Counted from the stretch's first letter, positions 20,934 through 32,873 are shown. The stretch: 64,000 nt of DNA from Boesenbergia rotunda (GCA_024364735.1 JAGFNQ010004739.1:1-64000), one strand, 5' to 3'. A program made the numbers and translations. Notes: generated from the letters alone by a model not told the origin.

Positions 20934-21156
20934 CTGGATAAGCTATGCTGGAGTACTGAAATGCAGCGTCAGGTGCTGCAAGCTCCTTCATGGATCTCTG
21001 GTGGTCTGCCATGTCAATGCCTGAGTGAGTGCTGATAATCTGAATGGGAGGGATATCTGTAGTCTCAGTAAGAATGGCCTGGCTCCTCCTGACTCTGAAA
21101 GTCCTCTCAATCTCAGGATCGAAATCTTCTAATTCAGCACCTAAAGACCTGGTCAT
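20914..21156 (-). pseudogene. Gag N-terminus, Athila copy A
   Basis: An 80-residue frame with the start MTRSLGAELEDFDPEIERTF, the same start as copy B at 32727. It runs to the C-run frameshift. The true start of gag is supported by identical context in both copies, about 170 bases from the primer-binding site. Confidence 0.8.
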
Positions 21157-21303
21157 AAAAACAAAACAAATCGCAGTAAAAGTAGATAAAAAGATAAATC
21201 AAATAAAATCAAATCCAAGGATATGGCAATAAGCACAAAAGCAAATCAAGAATGATATGAAATAAATGCACAAGCAAAAATCAAACAAGTCAACTAACAG
21301 AGT

Positions 21304-21321
21304 TCCCCGGCAACGGTGCCA
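21304..21321 (-). promoter_or_regulatory. Primer-binding site of Athila copy A
   Basis: The reverse complement is TGGCACCGTTGCCGGGGA, seven bases inside the LTR2 boundary. Athila elements characteristically use TGGCGCCGTTGCCGGGGA; copy A has one G-to-A change, while copy B (32874-32891) keeps the usual form. Confidence 0.85.
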
Positions 21322-21327
21322 AAAATT

Positions 21328-23464
21328 TGACAGGCCCAAATATATTAGATTAATTTGTCACGAAATGTATGGGCTCATCAAATTTAAATATCAATGAATA
21401 ATTGGAAACCCTTTTACAATCAAAAATATGGAAATGTAATATAGGGGCCACATGTCGTATTTTTTTCTCGGGGATAGTTGTCTAGTTTGATTTAAACTTG
21501 TGTTTATGTATCGTTTTTGTTTTGGGTTTCGAAATAAGTGATTGGGATTGGAATACAATCAAAATTGAAATTGCAATGGAGATGTAAGAATCTTAAGCTA
21601 ATGAACTAAGCAAGAAGTTGGCACTAAAGGGAAATCTCAACTAATGGAAACTTAATGAAGCACTTACCAATTTTTTTTTCTTTTTAAAACTGATTTCTGA
21701 TTTCAAACACTAAATGGAATGCTAAACAAGGAAGTAAAACAGTGATGAAGTTTTCGGAATTAATCAAGCTTACACAAATCAATGCACAAGAGACTTAGCA
21801 ATCACGCAAGCAACAACTTCACTTAGCTAAAGTGTTGTTGGAAGCCAATCGCTACTACCCAAATTCAGATATTAGTAAGCGGAAGCTTATTGAATTCAAA
21901 CACAATCACATGTCACAAAATCAAACCAAATCCTAATGCAATTGGTTCCACTTCACTTGGCACGCAAGAGCTGACTCTTTGTGCCAAAACTAACAACAAT
22001 TCAAGGAATTAATATCTTTTCGACTAAGACTTCTAAATTAATGGATTCAATTGAGAAAAGGGGCTATGAGGGAAGAACTAAGCACTTCTAAAGAAAGAAA
22101 CTTGAAAACCGAAAACATCAATTAAAGAAAACCAAGGCTGAAATTTTCAGATTTGAAAGATTAACTACTCATCTAGTTTTCGCAATAGAGTAAAGGCTAA
22201 ACTAACTAGTGCAAAACGAAGTTAAGCAACTAATCTATGTACCAGGTAACTTAGCTAGCAATTCCTGAACAAAAACTAGTGAAAAGAGGATGAAATTTCT
22301 GCTACACCCCAAGCAACTTGGCACGCAGCTGATTCACTTGGCACGCAGCAAATTAAACTAAAATAGACTGAAATTTGATCTAGTTAATCACTAAACAAGT
22401 TCATATATGACTCTACTTGCGGAATTAGAGCTAATCTACAGCTAAGAACTTGAAAAATCGTAAATTACAGTAACTACAGCTAAAATTTAGACAACACAGT
22501 GCAGAAATCAAAATTTACAGCTAAACTGAAATTAAACTAAGAAATTCTACTCCTCGATTCCTTCCAGAGCTCAGATACTCTTTGGTTGTCAAGCAAAGGA
22601 GAGCCTCGGACCCGCAAGTTCAGCAAATCATGGGAAAAATTCATCAGCGATTGAATACAGCTCAAACTGCCCATTTCTGAAATTTCCATGCGATTTCTTC
22701 ATTGCAGCTGTGTCTGCGTGCTGGGTGGATGGATACGATCCAAGCTACCCAGGGAACCCCTCTGGATAGCTTAGATGGAAGGTGGTAGAGCACAGCCGAT
22801 CCGAAGAGTGTTAAATGGACAAAGCTGTAGAAACCTCTCACAACTCTGTTCTTGGGCAGATTTGATCCGGAAAACAATACCGATTGCTCCCCAATGATCT
22901 AGCATATGAGTTCTGCAAGAAGATCGAGTGGTCGCGCCAACGGATTGAAGAAAACTCAAAGCAAAATGAAGAACTCGACGAAGAAGGTGACTGCGGCGAA
23001 GAACTCTGAAGACACGACGACTGCTGAAGTAAGAAATTTTTGATTAAATACTTAAGCATGGATGGTCAGATTGATCCACTTAAATCCAACGGCTGATCTT
23101 GCTCTGATTTGAGCCAAACTTTTATGATCATGATCTGGGGTCAGGATCTGCCTTGTGGTAGCTCGGATCCTCCAGATATGCAACGGATGTCCAGATCAAC
23201 ACTATCTGTGATTGGACGCTCTAGAGCCCTCCAAGCTTGATCCAACGGTTGATTGAGCTCTGATTGTGATGAAACCTTTAGATCTTAGTTAGGGTGCTTG
23301 ATCAACCCTAGCCCTAGCTCGGATGGCTTCAGATCATCCCGGATGGCTCAGATCTAGCCGCTTTCGAATCGGACGGCCCAATTTAATCGTAATCTGATAA
23401 TCTGATCCGGGTCACTTCCGACTCGAGTTTGACNCTCAAATAATCAATAATATAGTATTTATCA
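21328..23464 (-). repeat. Athila LTR 2, shared between copies A and B
   Basis: It runs from TGACAGGCCC to AGTATTTATCA on the plus strand. It is about 190 bp shorter than LTR1 and LTR3 because the stretch matching about 4211-4390 of LTR1 is replaced by one N at 23434. It serves as 5' LTR of copy A (primer site on its left) and as 3' LTR of copy B (polypurine tract on its right). Confidence 0.88.
23434..23434. other. Single N, assembly join inside LTR2
   Basis: The only ambiguous base I found. The LTR text jumps here from GAGTTTGAC to CTCAAATAATC, skipping sequence present in both other LTR copies. A single N is a common scaffold or polishing mark, so continuity across this point is not assured. 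Confidence 0.95.
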
Positions 23465-26400
23465 ACTCCCCCACACTTGAGCTTGAGCGTCTCGCGAAAA
23501 CAGTAAATATGTATCCCCTAGATTTACTTAAGCATAATTAGAAACAAATGAAAAGAAATTACCTAAGGTTGTCAATTCTCATAAATCTAAGCTCTATGGA
23601 TTAGTATCTTGTCCTTAAATCAACAACTTAGTCTTTTCATCCATCATGAGTCATTGAGATGAATCTAACTCATAACCTTTCAAGGAAAATTTTGGTGGCT
23701 CTCTCCTTAGTTCTAACTTGATGATGGAAGTGGAGCTCACTCAAACACACATGCTTCTTGCATTTCCATAGGCTTGCTTATTATCTACTCTCCACCATTA
23801 ATCATGAATAGGATCAACATCTATAAAAACAGTTGAAAAACATAGAAATGATAATAAATGGAATAAGAGCCAAGAAAAGTGGAAAATAGATAAAGTGGAA
23901 GACTTGAGTGCTCAATGATGTTTCCAATGAACTTTGCCCTCTTATCAGTCCCCTAGTAAATTCCAAAGTTTGATGGAGTCCAATTTAAATAATTCTTTTG
24001 ATTTGGATGAAGAAAACTCCATTTGATCTCAATGTGCCAAGTTTGCTCTTGTGTGCCAACTTTTGTTTCTTCCTTCTCTTTTCTGATTTTTCTCTTCTTC
24101 TTTTATCTTCTAGCAAGGTCAGAAATGACATGACATAAAGCGTTTGATTCGGATGGAAGAAACTTCAATGATCTCATGGAGCCAAAATTCCAATTTTTGT
24201 ACCAACTTTGGTGTCTTTTTTTTCTCAAACTGTTTTACCCTTTCTCTTCTTTTCTGACCAGCAGCTTCTAGCATGTTGTTTCTTCTTAGATCCGAAATTG
24301 AATGTGCACCTTCAACTTCAGATACATTTTACACTTAATATCTTGATTCATAGCTTCAAAAACTCAAATTTCGGCTTCCACTTGACACAAACTGCACAAA
24401 CTGTTTTAGCTGCATTTTCAGCTCAACTTCTATTCAGATTTGTTCATCTTCACATTAGTTACTGATCTGTGCAGCTTAACCTTTGCAAGCAGCCCCTGCA
24501 TTTCACTCAGTTTGATTCAAATCAATTCAGCCGCAATTTCAGATTGTGTTCTGCTCAAACTGTTTTTGGCACAGAATTTTTTCTGCATTAGATAAGATTT
24601 TTCCAGCTATGTTCAGCTTCTGATCAGCCTCAATTAAGCTCTAATTTCCTATCAGATATCAGCTTCAACTCAACCCTTGCCATGTGCTTCAATTTCATAC
24701 CCTAGGTTGATACAAACTACATTCTCAACCCTTTTGACCCTGATTTTTTTTCTTTGCATTGCAGATTTTTCTTTTCATTGCATGCCACTTTGATCTTCAC
24801 AATGTAGTAAAGAATATAAGTATCCAATAGCTCCCAGATGTATCACTCGGCAGATTCCCAACAATGCAGTTTTTCAGCTTTCTTTTCAGCCTTTGGTCAA
24901 CCTTTCAAATTCTGTTTCTGATCAACAGCTTTTATCATCCGAATTTCTTCCAGATTTGATCAGCATTGAGTGTTTTCAATACTCTTTGATGCATTTCCTA
25001 CTTTGTTCCCTGATTCAAAGCCCAGGAAAATCTAATTTCAGCCTCAACTTAGCACAAAATGCTCAAAAACTGCACTGCCAATCTGATTTTTTTTTTAAAC
25101 TGCAGATCTCTCTTTTTTTTTTAGTCAGCTGCAGATTCAACAATGAGTTATTCAATTGTTTCAGCACCTTTCAGTTAAACACATTTCTGCATTTAAACTT
25201 GGCATCAGATTTCTGCTTTCTCCATTCTGCCCAGCTGCAGATCCAAAACAATCAGCTTCAACTTCTCTGATTTCAGCAGCTGCTCGGCTGCTACAATTTC
25301 ATCAGTTCTTCAATTCAGATGGTCTTCAGCATGGAGATCAGATCCCAGATGTAGCACTCGGCAGCTTCTGTGGTCAGCTCTACCTTTCTTAACTCCATCC
25401 AAATTCAGTTTTCACTTGATACTAACCTGTGCCAAGTCTAAACCACAGTCTAGTCCTTTCAATCTGAGTTTTTCTTGTTATGTCCCTGTATTGGAGATTC
25501 AACAACAGCTCTCAATAGATTCTTAAGCAATTTTGCAGCTTCATATGTATAAGGTATTCGATTAAGCTTAAAACTTAGCATGGGTTGTTTCCAATGCGTG
25601 CCAACTTGTCTTAGCTCTGCTTCTCAAATTTTTTTCTTTTTCTGTTTTGCTCTCCATTTCAGCTTCATGGCAGATTCATTGCAAGAACTTTGATTTCTCC
25701 AAATGAATACATCACATGGTAATGGAGAATTGAATGCTTCACTAGGTAAGTTGATACATTGCCATATTTTTTCTTTGATTTCAATGCACTGATTTTTCTT
25801 TGCTTGCCATTTAAGTCTTCAAAATATGATAAGGAAACTCAATTTCCAATGCTTCCATCTCTCTAACTCATTCTTGGTACCAAACATCACTCACTTGGCA
25901 CATGAAATTTTTTTTTCCGACATGAATTGCTTCTTTTGATACAATTTGCTTTCAAATCACTAATCACTCCCCCACACTTAAAACTTTGTCCGTCTCGGGC
26001 AAAATAGCATCAAGAAAACATCCCAAGCAAACAAATCCATATAGAATTAGGAATAAGGAAAGACAAATAGGATAAATATGATTTTTGCCAAAGTTGATGT
26101 GGAAAAGTAAACAAAGTGATTAGTCTCTATAGATGTGATCCAACCATTGAAATATGATTTCGAAAGAACCTAGGCAAGTTCTAGAGCACAATAACATGTG
26201 TGTATCACAAGATAAGGCTAATCTCACTAGGTAAAATAATCCATCTCAAATTCTCAATTAAGAATCCAAAGCCAAGTAGTACTCAAATATTCAAGATTTC
26301 ATCCATGAGCTTAAACCCTAAGTTTTGACAACCAAATTTAATTTATTTTCAAAAGACTCTAACATGACATGAAGAAAATCTAGAGGGATACATTTATTTC

Positions 26401-26672
26401 TACTCATGTAAGGAAAAGTGCTAAAAGCATAAGAAATGATATTTACAATGACTCTATTTATTCATGTCATGTATCTTAAGCATTTATTCCTAGAACCATG
26501 AAAATGTACTAAGTGAAAAAACATGGTATTTACAATGAAGAATTTTATTGGAACTTAAAAGTATCTACTTGAGAAAACTTCTTGCTCACGCAAACTTGAA
26601 GTTATTCTTGCAAAAAGTAAGGAAATGGTATATACAAAGAAAAATGAATGCAAAATTTAGTGAACTCCCCTT
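23465..26672 (-). other. Non-coding 3' region of Athila copy B
   Basis: The 3' polypurine tract lies at 23465-23481. Then comes a block shared with copy A (to about 23900), a pyrimidine-rich low-complexity stretch (about 23930-25900) with repeated TGCCAACTTT and TTCTCTTTTCTG words, the second polypurine tract at 25965-25980, and an inverted diverged copy of the first block (about 26100-26430). Copy B is not interrupted by another element here. No env-like ORF is visible. Confidence 0.7.
25965..25980 (-). promoter_or_regulatory. Second, internal polypurine tract in copy B
   Basis: The reverse complement is identical to the site at 14479-14494. Retention in both copies shows that it belonged to their common parent. 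Confidence 0.55.
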
Positions 26673-26827
26673 TCAAGTTGGGTAGATAGCGTCCTCAATG
26701 TACACATCCTCCACCTCTAGCTCCTTTAGTTCTTCAAGATACCTCTTGAGCCGGTGGCCATTAACTTTCCACACCAATCCATTAGCTTCGTCCCTAATTT
26801 CAAAAACTCCATAGGGAAAAATATTAG

Positions 26828-27046
26828 TTATAATGAATGGACCTTCCACCTTGATCTCAACTTACCTCTTATCAATTTCAATCTTGACTTGTATAATAGC
26901 ACTTTGTCACCAATTTGAAATTCTTTGTCCACAATGTGCTTGTCATGAAATTTCTTAGTCTTCTCCTTGTAGATCCTTGAATTCTCAAATGCTTCCAACC
27001 GGATTTCTTCAAGCTCTTGAAGTTGCAACTTCCTTTCTTCTCCCAC
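26828..27046 (-). pseudogene. Integrase C-terminal fragment, Athila copy B
   Basis: A 72-residue frame holding the GEERKLQLQELE and GDKVLLYKSRLKL motifs of the integrase C-terminus, displaced from the main pol frame by one missing base near 27083. A second missing base near 26849 ends it early. Confidence 0.8.
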
Positions 27047-30000
27047 CTTAGTAGCATCAAAATTGCAAGCTTTAACTGCCCATACGCCTTATGCTCAATC
27101 TCTACAGGTAAGTGGCATGATTTCCCATACACAAGTCTATAAGGTGACATTCCAATGGGTGTTTTGTAAGCAGTGCGATATGCCCATAATGCATCTTCAA
27201 GCCTTTTACTCCAATCCTTCCTATGAGGTCCCACGGTCTTTTCCAAAATGGATTTGACTTCTCTATTCGACACCTCGGCTTGTCCATTTGTTTGGGGGTG
27301 ATAAGCAGTAGAAACCTTATTTAATACCCCGTACTTATTAAGAAGAGCCTTCATGTGCTTATTGCAAAAATGGGATCCTTGGTCACTTATAATAGCTCTT
27401 GGAATTCTAAACCTGCAAAAAATGTTTGACCTGACAAAACTAACAACCACAGATGAATCATCAATCCTGGTGGGAATGGCCTCCACCCATTTTGAAACAT
27501 AATCAACAGCTAAAAGAATGTACAAGAATCCAAAAGAAGCAGGAAATGGTCCCATAAAATCTATACCCCACACATCAAATATCTCACAAAATAAAATAGC
27601 TTGTTGAGGCATTTCATTTCTAGCACTTATGTTTCCTGTTCTTTGACATCTATCACAACATGTACAAAACCTATATGAATCTCTAAACAGGGTGGGCCAG
27701 TACAATCCACATTCTAAAATTTTTCTAGCAGTCCTTTGTGGTCCAAAATGCCCACCACATGCTGAAGAATGGCAAAAAGTGAGTACAGAATGAAACTCAT
27801 GATTTGGTACACATCTCCTAATGATTTGATCACTACAAAATTTCCACAAGTAAGGATCATCCCACACATAATATTTTGCATCACTTTTAAACTTATCCCT
27901 TTGAGCTTTCGAAAAGTGTGTAGGAAAAACATGAGCTACAAGAAAATTCACTAAGTCTGCATACCAAGGTGACTCACCATGCATCTGTAAAAGCTGCTCA
28001 TCTCTGAAATCATCATCTATGGCCGTGGGATCTCCATCTCCCTCCAATCTGCTCAAGTGGTCCGCTACTAAATTTTCCTTGCCACTCCTGTCTCGTATCT
28101 CCAAGTCAAACTCCTGTAGTAGTAGCATCCATCTAATAAGCCTTGGCTTCGCATCTGGCTTCTTCAGGAGGTACTTCAGTGCTGCATGATCAGAAAACAC
28201 CACAACATGAGAACACAATAAATATGATCTGAATCTATCTAAAGCAAAAACTATGGAAAGAAGCTCCTTTTCAGTCGTGGTGTAATTGGCTTGGGCGGCA
28301 TCTAGGGTTTTGGAGGCATAGGAAATGACATGTGGTGCTCCATCTACCCTCTGTGCTAAAACAGCTCCCACTGCAAAATTAGAAGCATCACACATTAATT
28401 CAAAAAGTAAAGACCAGTCAGGTGATGTAATAATAGGAGCTGAGGTAAGAGCCTCCCTGAGTCTATGAAAAGCTTCTTTGCATTTTTCATCGAAGTGAAA
28501 CTCAACATCCTTCTGCAGAAGTCGTGTCAAGGGCCGAGCAATCAAGCTGAAATCTCTAATAAATCTGCGGTAAAATCCTGCATGTCCAAGAAAAGCTCGA
28601 ATATCCCGTACGCATACGGGGTAAGATAAAGAAGAAATAACACTGATTTTAGCAGGATCTACCTCAATACCTTTCTGAGAGACTATGTGTCCAAGAACTA
28701 TCCCATGCTCTACCATGAAGTAGCATTTCTCAAAATTCAAAACAAGGTTAGTCTCAATGCAACGATGTAAAACCCTAGACAAGTTATTCAAACATGAATC
28801 AAAAGACGTGCCATAAACTGAAAAATCATCCATGAATACCTCCATACAGTCCTCTAGCAACTCACCGAATATACTCACCATACATCTCTGAAAAGTACCG
28901 GGTGCGTTGCAGAGTCCGAAGGGCATACGTCTGTAGGCGAATGTGCCAAAGGGACAAGTGAATGTGGTCTTCTCCTGGTCCTCTGGATCTATGCAAATCT
29001 GAAAATAGCCTGAAAATCCGTCCAAGAAACAGTAGTGTGACTTCCCTGCCAGTCTCTCAAGCATCTGATCAATGAATGGTAGAGGGAAGTGATCTTTCCT
29101 TGTGACCTTGTTGAGTTTCCTGTAATCAATGCAGACTCTCCAGGAATTCTTAACTCTGGTGGGCACTAGTTCATTACTTTCATCTGCCACCACGGTCACT
29201 CCAGATTTCTTAGGCACCACATGAATAGGGCTAACCCACTGACTGTCAGAAATAGGGTAAATAATACCTGCCTGTAGAAGTCTAGTCACCTCTTTCTTTA
29301 CAACATCCAATATAAGTGGGTTGAGCCTCCTTTGTGGTTGCCTCACAGGTTTGACATTTTCCTCTAAAAAGATCCTGTGCATGCAGATAGCTGGGCTGAT
29401 ACCTGGTATATCTGATAGTGTCCACCCAATTGCCTTCTTGTAGTGCCTCAGGACTTGCAATAATTTCTCTTCTTGTTCTGACTCCAAATGCTGTGCAATA
29501 ATAACAGGAAAAGTCTGCTCCTCTCCTAGGTACGCATACTTCAAGTGACCTGGTAATGGCTTCAATTCACTCTGGTCCTCTTCAGTAGAAATAAGTGGTC
29601 CCTGGGGCTTAGTGCAATCCCCTACACTTTGAATATCAGTAAAAATAGGTGATCCTTGGGGCTCTGTGCAATCCCCTACACCTAGAAAAATGTCACCAGC
29701 TGGAAGTGTGTCTGAAATGTCTTCTGAAAAATCCTCAGTATCAGCAGTCAGTACTCTCTCAGCCTCCTCTGAATCAATAGCTTCTTCAGAAAAATCATCT
29801 AGAAATCCCTCAGCCTCCAACTCAGTCTGCGCCAGCTCCTCTAGAATGTCCATGCTCATGATAGAGTGGTCCTCTCTTGGATGCTTCATGGTATCAAAAA
29901 GGCTAAATTGTACAACCGTGTCTCCAATCTCCATAGAAAGTGTCCCGGCATATACATCAATCTTCGTTCTGGCCGTCTTCAGAAAAGGCCTGCCTAAAAT

Positions 30001-31023
30001 AAGTGGAGAACGGTGTGCCAAGTAATCTCCCTCCATATCTAAAATATAGAAATCAGCAGGAAATATCAGCTCCTTTACCTTCACCAAGACATCTTCAATC
30101 ATACCTGCTGGGTGGGTCTGACTCCTATCTGCTAGCTGTATCACCACCCCAGTGGGCTGTAAAGGGCCTATGCCAAGCATCTGAAAAACTGACTTGGGCA
30201 TCACATTTATCGAAGCTCCTAAATCTAACATAGCATCGTGGAATATGGTGCTCCCTATCTCACAAGAAACAGTGAATACCCCTGGATCTTCACACTTCTG
30301 AGGAATAGTGTGGATAAGTGCTGAGATGTTCTTCCCAAAGCTGACCAATTCATTTTCCTTGAGTCTCTTTTTATGAACACAAAGATCCTTCAAAAACTTA
30401 GCATATTTGGGAATCTGCTTGATCATGGTCAACAAAGGTACATTGATCTCCACCTTGCTAAATAGCTCCACTAACTCATTGAATTCCTTGGCTTTCTCTT
30501 CCTCCATTTGCTTTTTGGCATGTGTTCTCTGCTGTGGAAAGGGTAAAGGCACCCTAAATTCATCAGTTTTGGCCGGAAATGGAGCTGCTGAATTCTGCCC
30601 TGCTGTCCCCTGCGTAGCAGCTGCTGTCCCATGTGTCTCGGCACTGTTTTCTTCTCTGATTTCCACCAAATTTGGAGGGTTGCTTGAGGATTGAGTTGGG
30701 AACGGGCTAGGGTCGGAATCAGCTGAATTTGAACTCATTTCAGTGTGGTTTCGGGCCGGAATTGGAGACGCTGTCCGGTTTCCTGAAAATTCTGCTCTTG
30801 GACTCTTAGGAGATGTTGTAACCCTCCCACTTCTCAAAGTTATAGCACTTACATTCCCCTTGGGATTAGGAACAGTTTGGGAAGGAAGTTGATTTGATCC
30901 TTGAGCTTGATTTTGGTTAATTCCACTCGCCAATTGCCCTATTTGCCTCTCAACGTTTTGTTGCCAAGCTTGTTGTTGTTGCATCATTTGTTGAAACATA
31001 TCCTCAACCTTCTGTTGGGGCAC
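26878..31023 (-). CDS. Gag C-term, protease, RT, RNase H, integrase of Athila copy B
   Basis: A 1381-residue continuous open frame, the longest in the window. It starts inside gag (the Met shown is not the native start), then the protease DLGAS, RT (FLDGFSGYFQI, FMDDF), RNase H (MCDAS, SDHAA) and integrase (HHCC; GIDFMG, SDQGS, GQAE). All catalytic residues I could check are present. In copy A a TGA separates protease and RT; here the frame reads through, which indicates that Gag and Pol are encoded in one frame. The last 60 or so residues are frameshifted. Confidence 0.9.
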   Translation of the reverse strand: MPQQKVEDMFQQMMQQQQAWQQNVERQIGQLASGINQNQAQGSNQLPSQTVPNPKGNVSAITLRSGRVTTSPKSPRAEFSGNRTASPIPARNHTEMSSNSADSDPSPFPTQSSSNPPNLVEIREENSAETHGTAAATQGTAGQNSAAPFPAKTDEFRVPLPFPQQRTHAKKQMEEEKAKEFNELVELFSKVEINVPLLTMIKQIPKYAKFLKDLCVHKKRLKENELVSFGKNISALIHTIPQKCEDPGVFTVSCEIGSTIFHDAMLDLGASINVMPKSVFQMLGIGPLQPTGVVIQLADRSQTHPAGMIEDVLVKVKELIFPADFYILDMEGDYLAHRSPLILGRPFLKTARTKIDVYAGTLSMEIGDTVVQFSLFDTMKHPREDHSIMSMDILEELAQTELEAEGFLDDFSEEAIDSEEAERVLTADTEDFSEDISDTLPAGDIFLGVGDCTEPQGSPIFTDIQSVGDCTKPQGPLISTEEDQSELKPLPGHLKYAYLGEEQTFPVIIAQHLESEQEEKLLQVLRHYKKAIGWTLSDIPGISPAICMHRIFLEENVKPVRQPQRRLNPLILDVVKKEVTRLLQAGIIYPISDSQWVSPIHVVPKKSGVTVVADESNELVPTRVKNSWRVCIDYRKLNKVTRKDHFPLPFIDQMLERLAGKSHYCFLDGFSGYFQICIDPEDQEKTTFTCPFGTFAYRRMPFGLCNAPGTFQRCMVSIFGELLEDCMEVFMDDFSVYGTSFDSCLNNLSRVLHRCIETNLVLNFEKCYFMVEHGIVLGHIVSQKGIEVDPAKISVISSLSYPVCVRDIRAFLGHAGFYRRFIRDFSLIARPLTRLLQKDVEFHFDEKCKEAFHRLREALTSAPIITSPDWSLLFELMCDASNFAVGAVLAQRVDGAPHVISYASKTLDAAQANYTTTEKELLSIVFALDRFRSYLLCSHVVVFSDHAALKYLLKKPDAKPRLIRWMLLLQEFDLEIRDRSGKENLVADHLSRLEGDGDPTAIDDDFRDEQLLQMHGESPWYADLVNFLVAHVFPTHFSKAQRDKFKSDAKYYVWDDPYLWKFCSDQIIRRCVPNHEFHSVLTFCHSSACGGHFGPQRTARKILECGLYWPTLFRDSYRFCTCCDRCQRTGNISARNEMPQQAILFCEIFDVWGIDFMGPFPASFGFLYILLAVDYVSKWVEAIPTRIDDSSVVVSFVRSNIFCRFRIPRAIISDQGSHFCNKHMKALLNKYGVLNKVSTAYHPQTNGQAEVSNREVKSILEKTVGPHRKDWSKRLEDALWAYRTAYKTPIGMSPYRLVYGKSCHLPVEIEHKAYGQLKLAILMLLRWEKKGSCNFKSLKKSGWKHLRIQGSTRRRLRNFMTSTLWTKNFKLVTKCYYTSQD

Positions 31024-31323
31024 ATTTCCTGCACTGGAATTCCCATAACCTCCTTGGTTAGCAAAGCTCCTTGATTGATTTTGAAAGGATGAAGTAGGCT
31101 GAAAATTTTGAGCTTGCTGTGATCCTTGAAAACATGGATTTTGGGGCTGATAAGAAGACTGATGGGGCTGTTGATAGGGCTGATTAAATGGCTGATTAGA
31201 AGGCTGATATGCTGGGAAATTTTGTTGAGAAATGTAGCCTTGAAAATTCTGATTTTGAGCTGGAAAATTAGGTGGCGAAGGCTAAAAATTCTGCCCTTGA
31301 AATCCTTGACCATAGGGCTGAAA

Positions 31324-32727
31324 TTACTGATTCATGGGCTGTGATGGCTGAAAATTTTGTTGATTTGGAGCTTGGAAAGCTGGGAATGACTGAAAGCCTT
31401 GCTGCCCTTGATAAGGTTGCTGGAATTGAGGTTCAAAATGCTGAAATTGTTGCTGAAAATGTTGGGAATTAGGCTGAAACGAAGGCTGAAAACTTTGGTG
31501 TGTTTGCTGAAAGGTTGGCTGATTGTTTTGAGCTTGTTGGGGCTGCTGGAAATTCGATTGAGGCTGCTGTGAGGACTGACTTTGAGGCTCTTGCTGGCAG
31601 GAGGCATTCCCATACCTCAAGTTAGGATGATTCCTCCAACCGGGGTTATAGGTAGAGGAATATGGATTGTTTCTGGCTGGAAATTGTCCTCTCACTAATG
31701 CAGCTACTGTCTCGTCCTGTTGGAGATTGGGGCATGAGTCTGAAGTGTGCTCTAGACTAGAGCAAATGCCACACACACTTATCACTTGACTAGAGGGTGG
31801 AGGTACTGAAGGAGTTGAACTTAGTCTTTCCATTTTTAATTCCATTTGCTTTAAAGCTGAGGTGAGCTCCATCAATGCATTCTTAACCTCCTTGTTATCA
31901 GTGGGAACTGCCTGAACTTCACCCACTCCTCTGGTGCTCAAGGCTCTGCCTCCAAATTGTTGGGAATTCTCAGCCATATTAGAAATTAACTCCCTAGCTT
32001 GCATTGGTGACTTGTTCACTAAGGCTCCTCCAGCTGCAGCATCTATCAGGACTCTATCCGTCTGCAGCAGTCCTTCATAAAAATATTGAATCAATAATTG
32101 CTCACTGATTTGATGCTGGGGGCAACTTGAACACAACTTGTTAAATCTTTCCCAATAATCATATAGTGTCTCGCCCACCACTTGCTGAATCCCACAGATA
32201 CTTTTTCTGATTATAGCTGTGCGGGAAGCTGGGAAATACTTCTCCAAAAATGCCTTCTTCATGGCGATCCAACTAGACACATGTCCTGTAGGCAGATAAT
32301 AGAACCAGTCCTTGGCTGCTCCTGTCAATGTGAAGGGGAAAACTCTCAGCTTGATGTCTTCTTCAGAAATGCCCTGAGGCTTCATAGTAGAGCATACCAC
32401 ATGGAATTCGTGCAAGTGTCTGTTTGGATCCTCCCCAGATAAACCCTGAAACTTTGGCAACAAATTAATAAGCCCAGATCTTAACTCAAAACTTTCCCCC
32501 AGCTCTGGATAAGCTATGCTGGAGTACTGAAATGCAGCGTCAGGTGCTGCAAGCTCCTTCATGGTTCTCTGGTGGTCTGCCATATCAATGCCTGAGTGAG
32601 TGCTGATAATCTGAATAGGAGGGATATCTGTAGTCCCAGAATGAATGGCCTGGCTCCTCCTGACTCTGAAAGTCCTCTCAATCTCAGGATCGAAATCTTC
32701 TAATTCAGCACCTAGAGACCTGGTCAT
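31324..32727 (-). CDS. Gag of Athila copy B, truncated by a stop
   Basis: A 467-residue frame starting MTRSLGAELEDFDPEIERTF. Contents: Gag core with GAAKDWFYYLP, oligomerisation part ending FYEGLLQTDR, then an intact zinc knuckle CGICSSLEHTSDSC, then the Gln/Phe/Asn-rich linker, in which a TAA ends it. The frame is the same as that of 26878-31023, so two point lesions separate one original polyprotein. Confidence 0.88.
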   Translation of the reverse strand: MTRSLGAELEDFDPEIERTFRVRRSQAIHSGTTDIPPIQIISTHSGIDMADHQRTMKELAAPDAAFQYSSIAYPELGESFELRSGLINLLPKFQGLSGEDPNRHLHEFHVVCSTMKPQGISEEDIKLRVFPFTLTGAAKDWFYYLPTGHVSSWIAMKKAFLEKYFPASRTAIIRKSICGIQQVVGETLYDYWERFNKLCSSCPQHQISEQLLIQYFYEGLLQTDRVLIDAAAGGALVNKSPMQARELISNMAENSQQFGGRALSTRGVGEVQAVPTDNKEVKNALMELTSALKQMELKMERLSSTPSVPPPSSQVISVCGICSSLEHTSDSCPNLQQDETVAALVRGQFPARNNPYSSTYNPGWRNHPNLRYGNASCQQEPQSQSSQQPQSNFQQPQQAQNNQPTFQQTHQSFQPSFQPNSQHFQQQFQHFEPQFQQPYQGQQGFQSFPAFQAPNQQNFQPSQPMNQ

Positions 32728-32873
32728 AAAAACAAAACAAATCGCAGTAAAAGTGGATAAAAAGATAAATCAAATAAAATCAAATCCAAAGATATAGCAA
32801 TAAGCACAAAAGCAAATCAAGAATGATATGAAATAAGTGCACAAGCAAAAATCAAACACGTCAACTAACAGAT

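Larger units (their letters stand above)
15111..21156 (-). pseudogene. Athila copy A gag-pol, broken
   Basis: The whole gag-protease-RT-RNase H-integrase region in order, interrupted by three lesions visible from comparison with copy B. One extra C in a C-run near 20926-20932 shifts the frame. A TAG stop lies near 20490. A TGA stop lies just upstream of 18299, between the protease part and the RT part. The first zinc-knuckle cysteine pair has also lost its second Cys (replaced by Tyr). It is therefore not expected to make a full polyprotein. Confidence 0.88.
26673..32727 (-). pseudogene. Athila copy B gag-pol, less damaged
   Basis: The same gene order as copy A, in one reading frame for most of its length. 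Visible lesions are two stops in the Gln-rich gag linker (near 31324 and 31283), one missing base near 27083 and another near 26849 in the integrase C-terminus. The native stop lies at 26673-26675. Because copies A and B carry different lesions, each was separately inactivated after they diverged. Confidence 0.88.

Noticed and set aside
24893..25270. A 125-residue plus-strand frame in Athila copy B.
   Set aside because: Same reason as for 5001-5480: antisense, pyrimidine-rich, and not shared with copy A.
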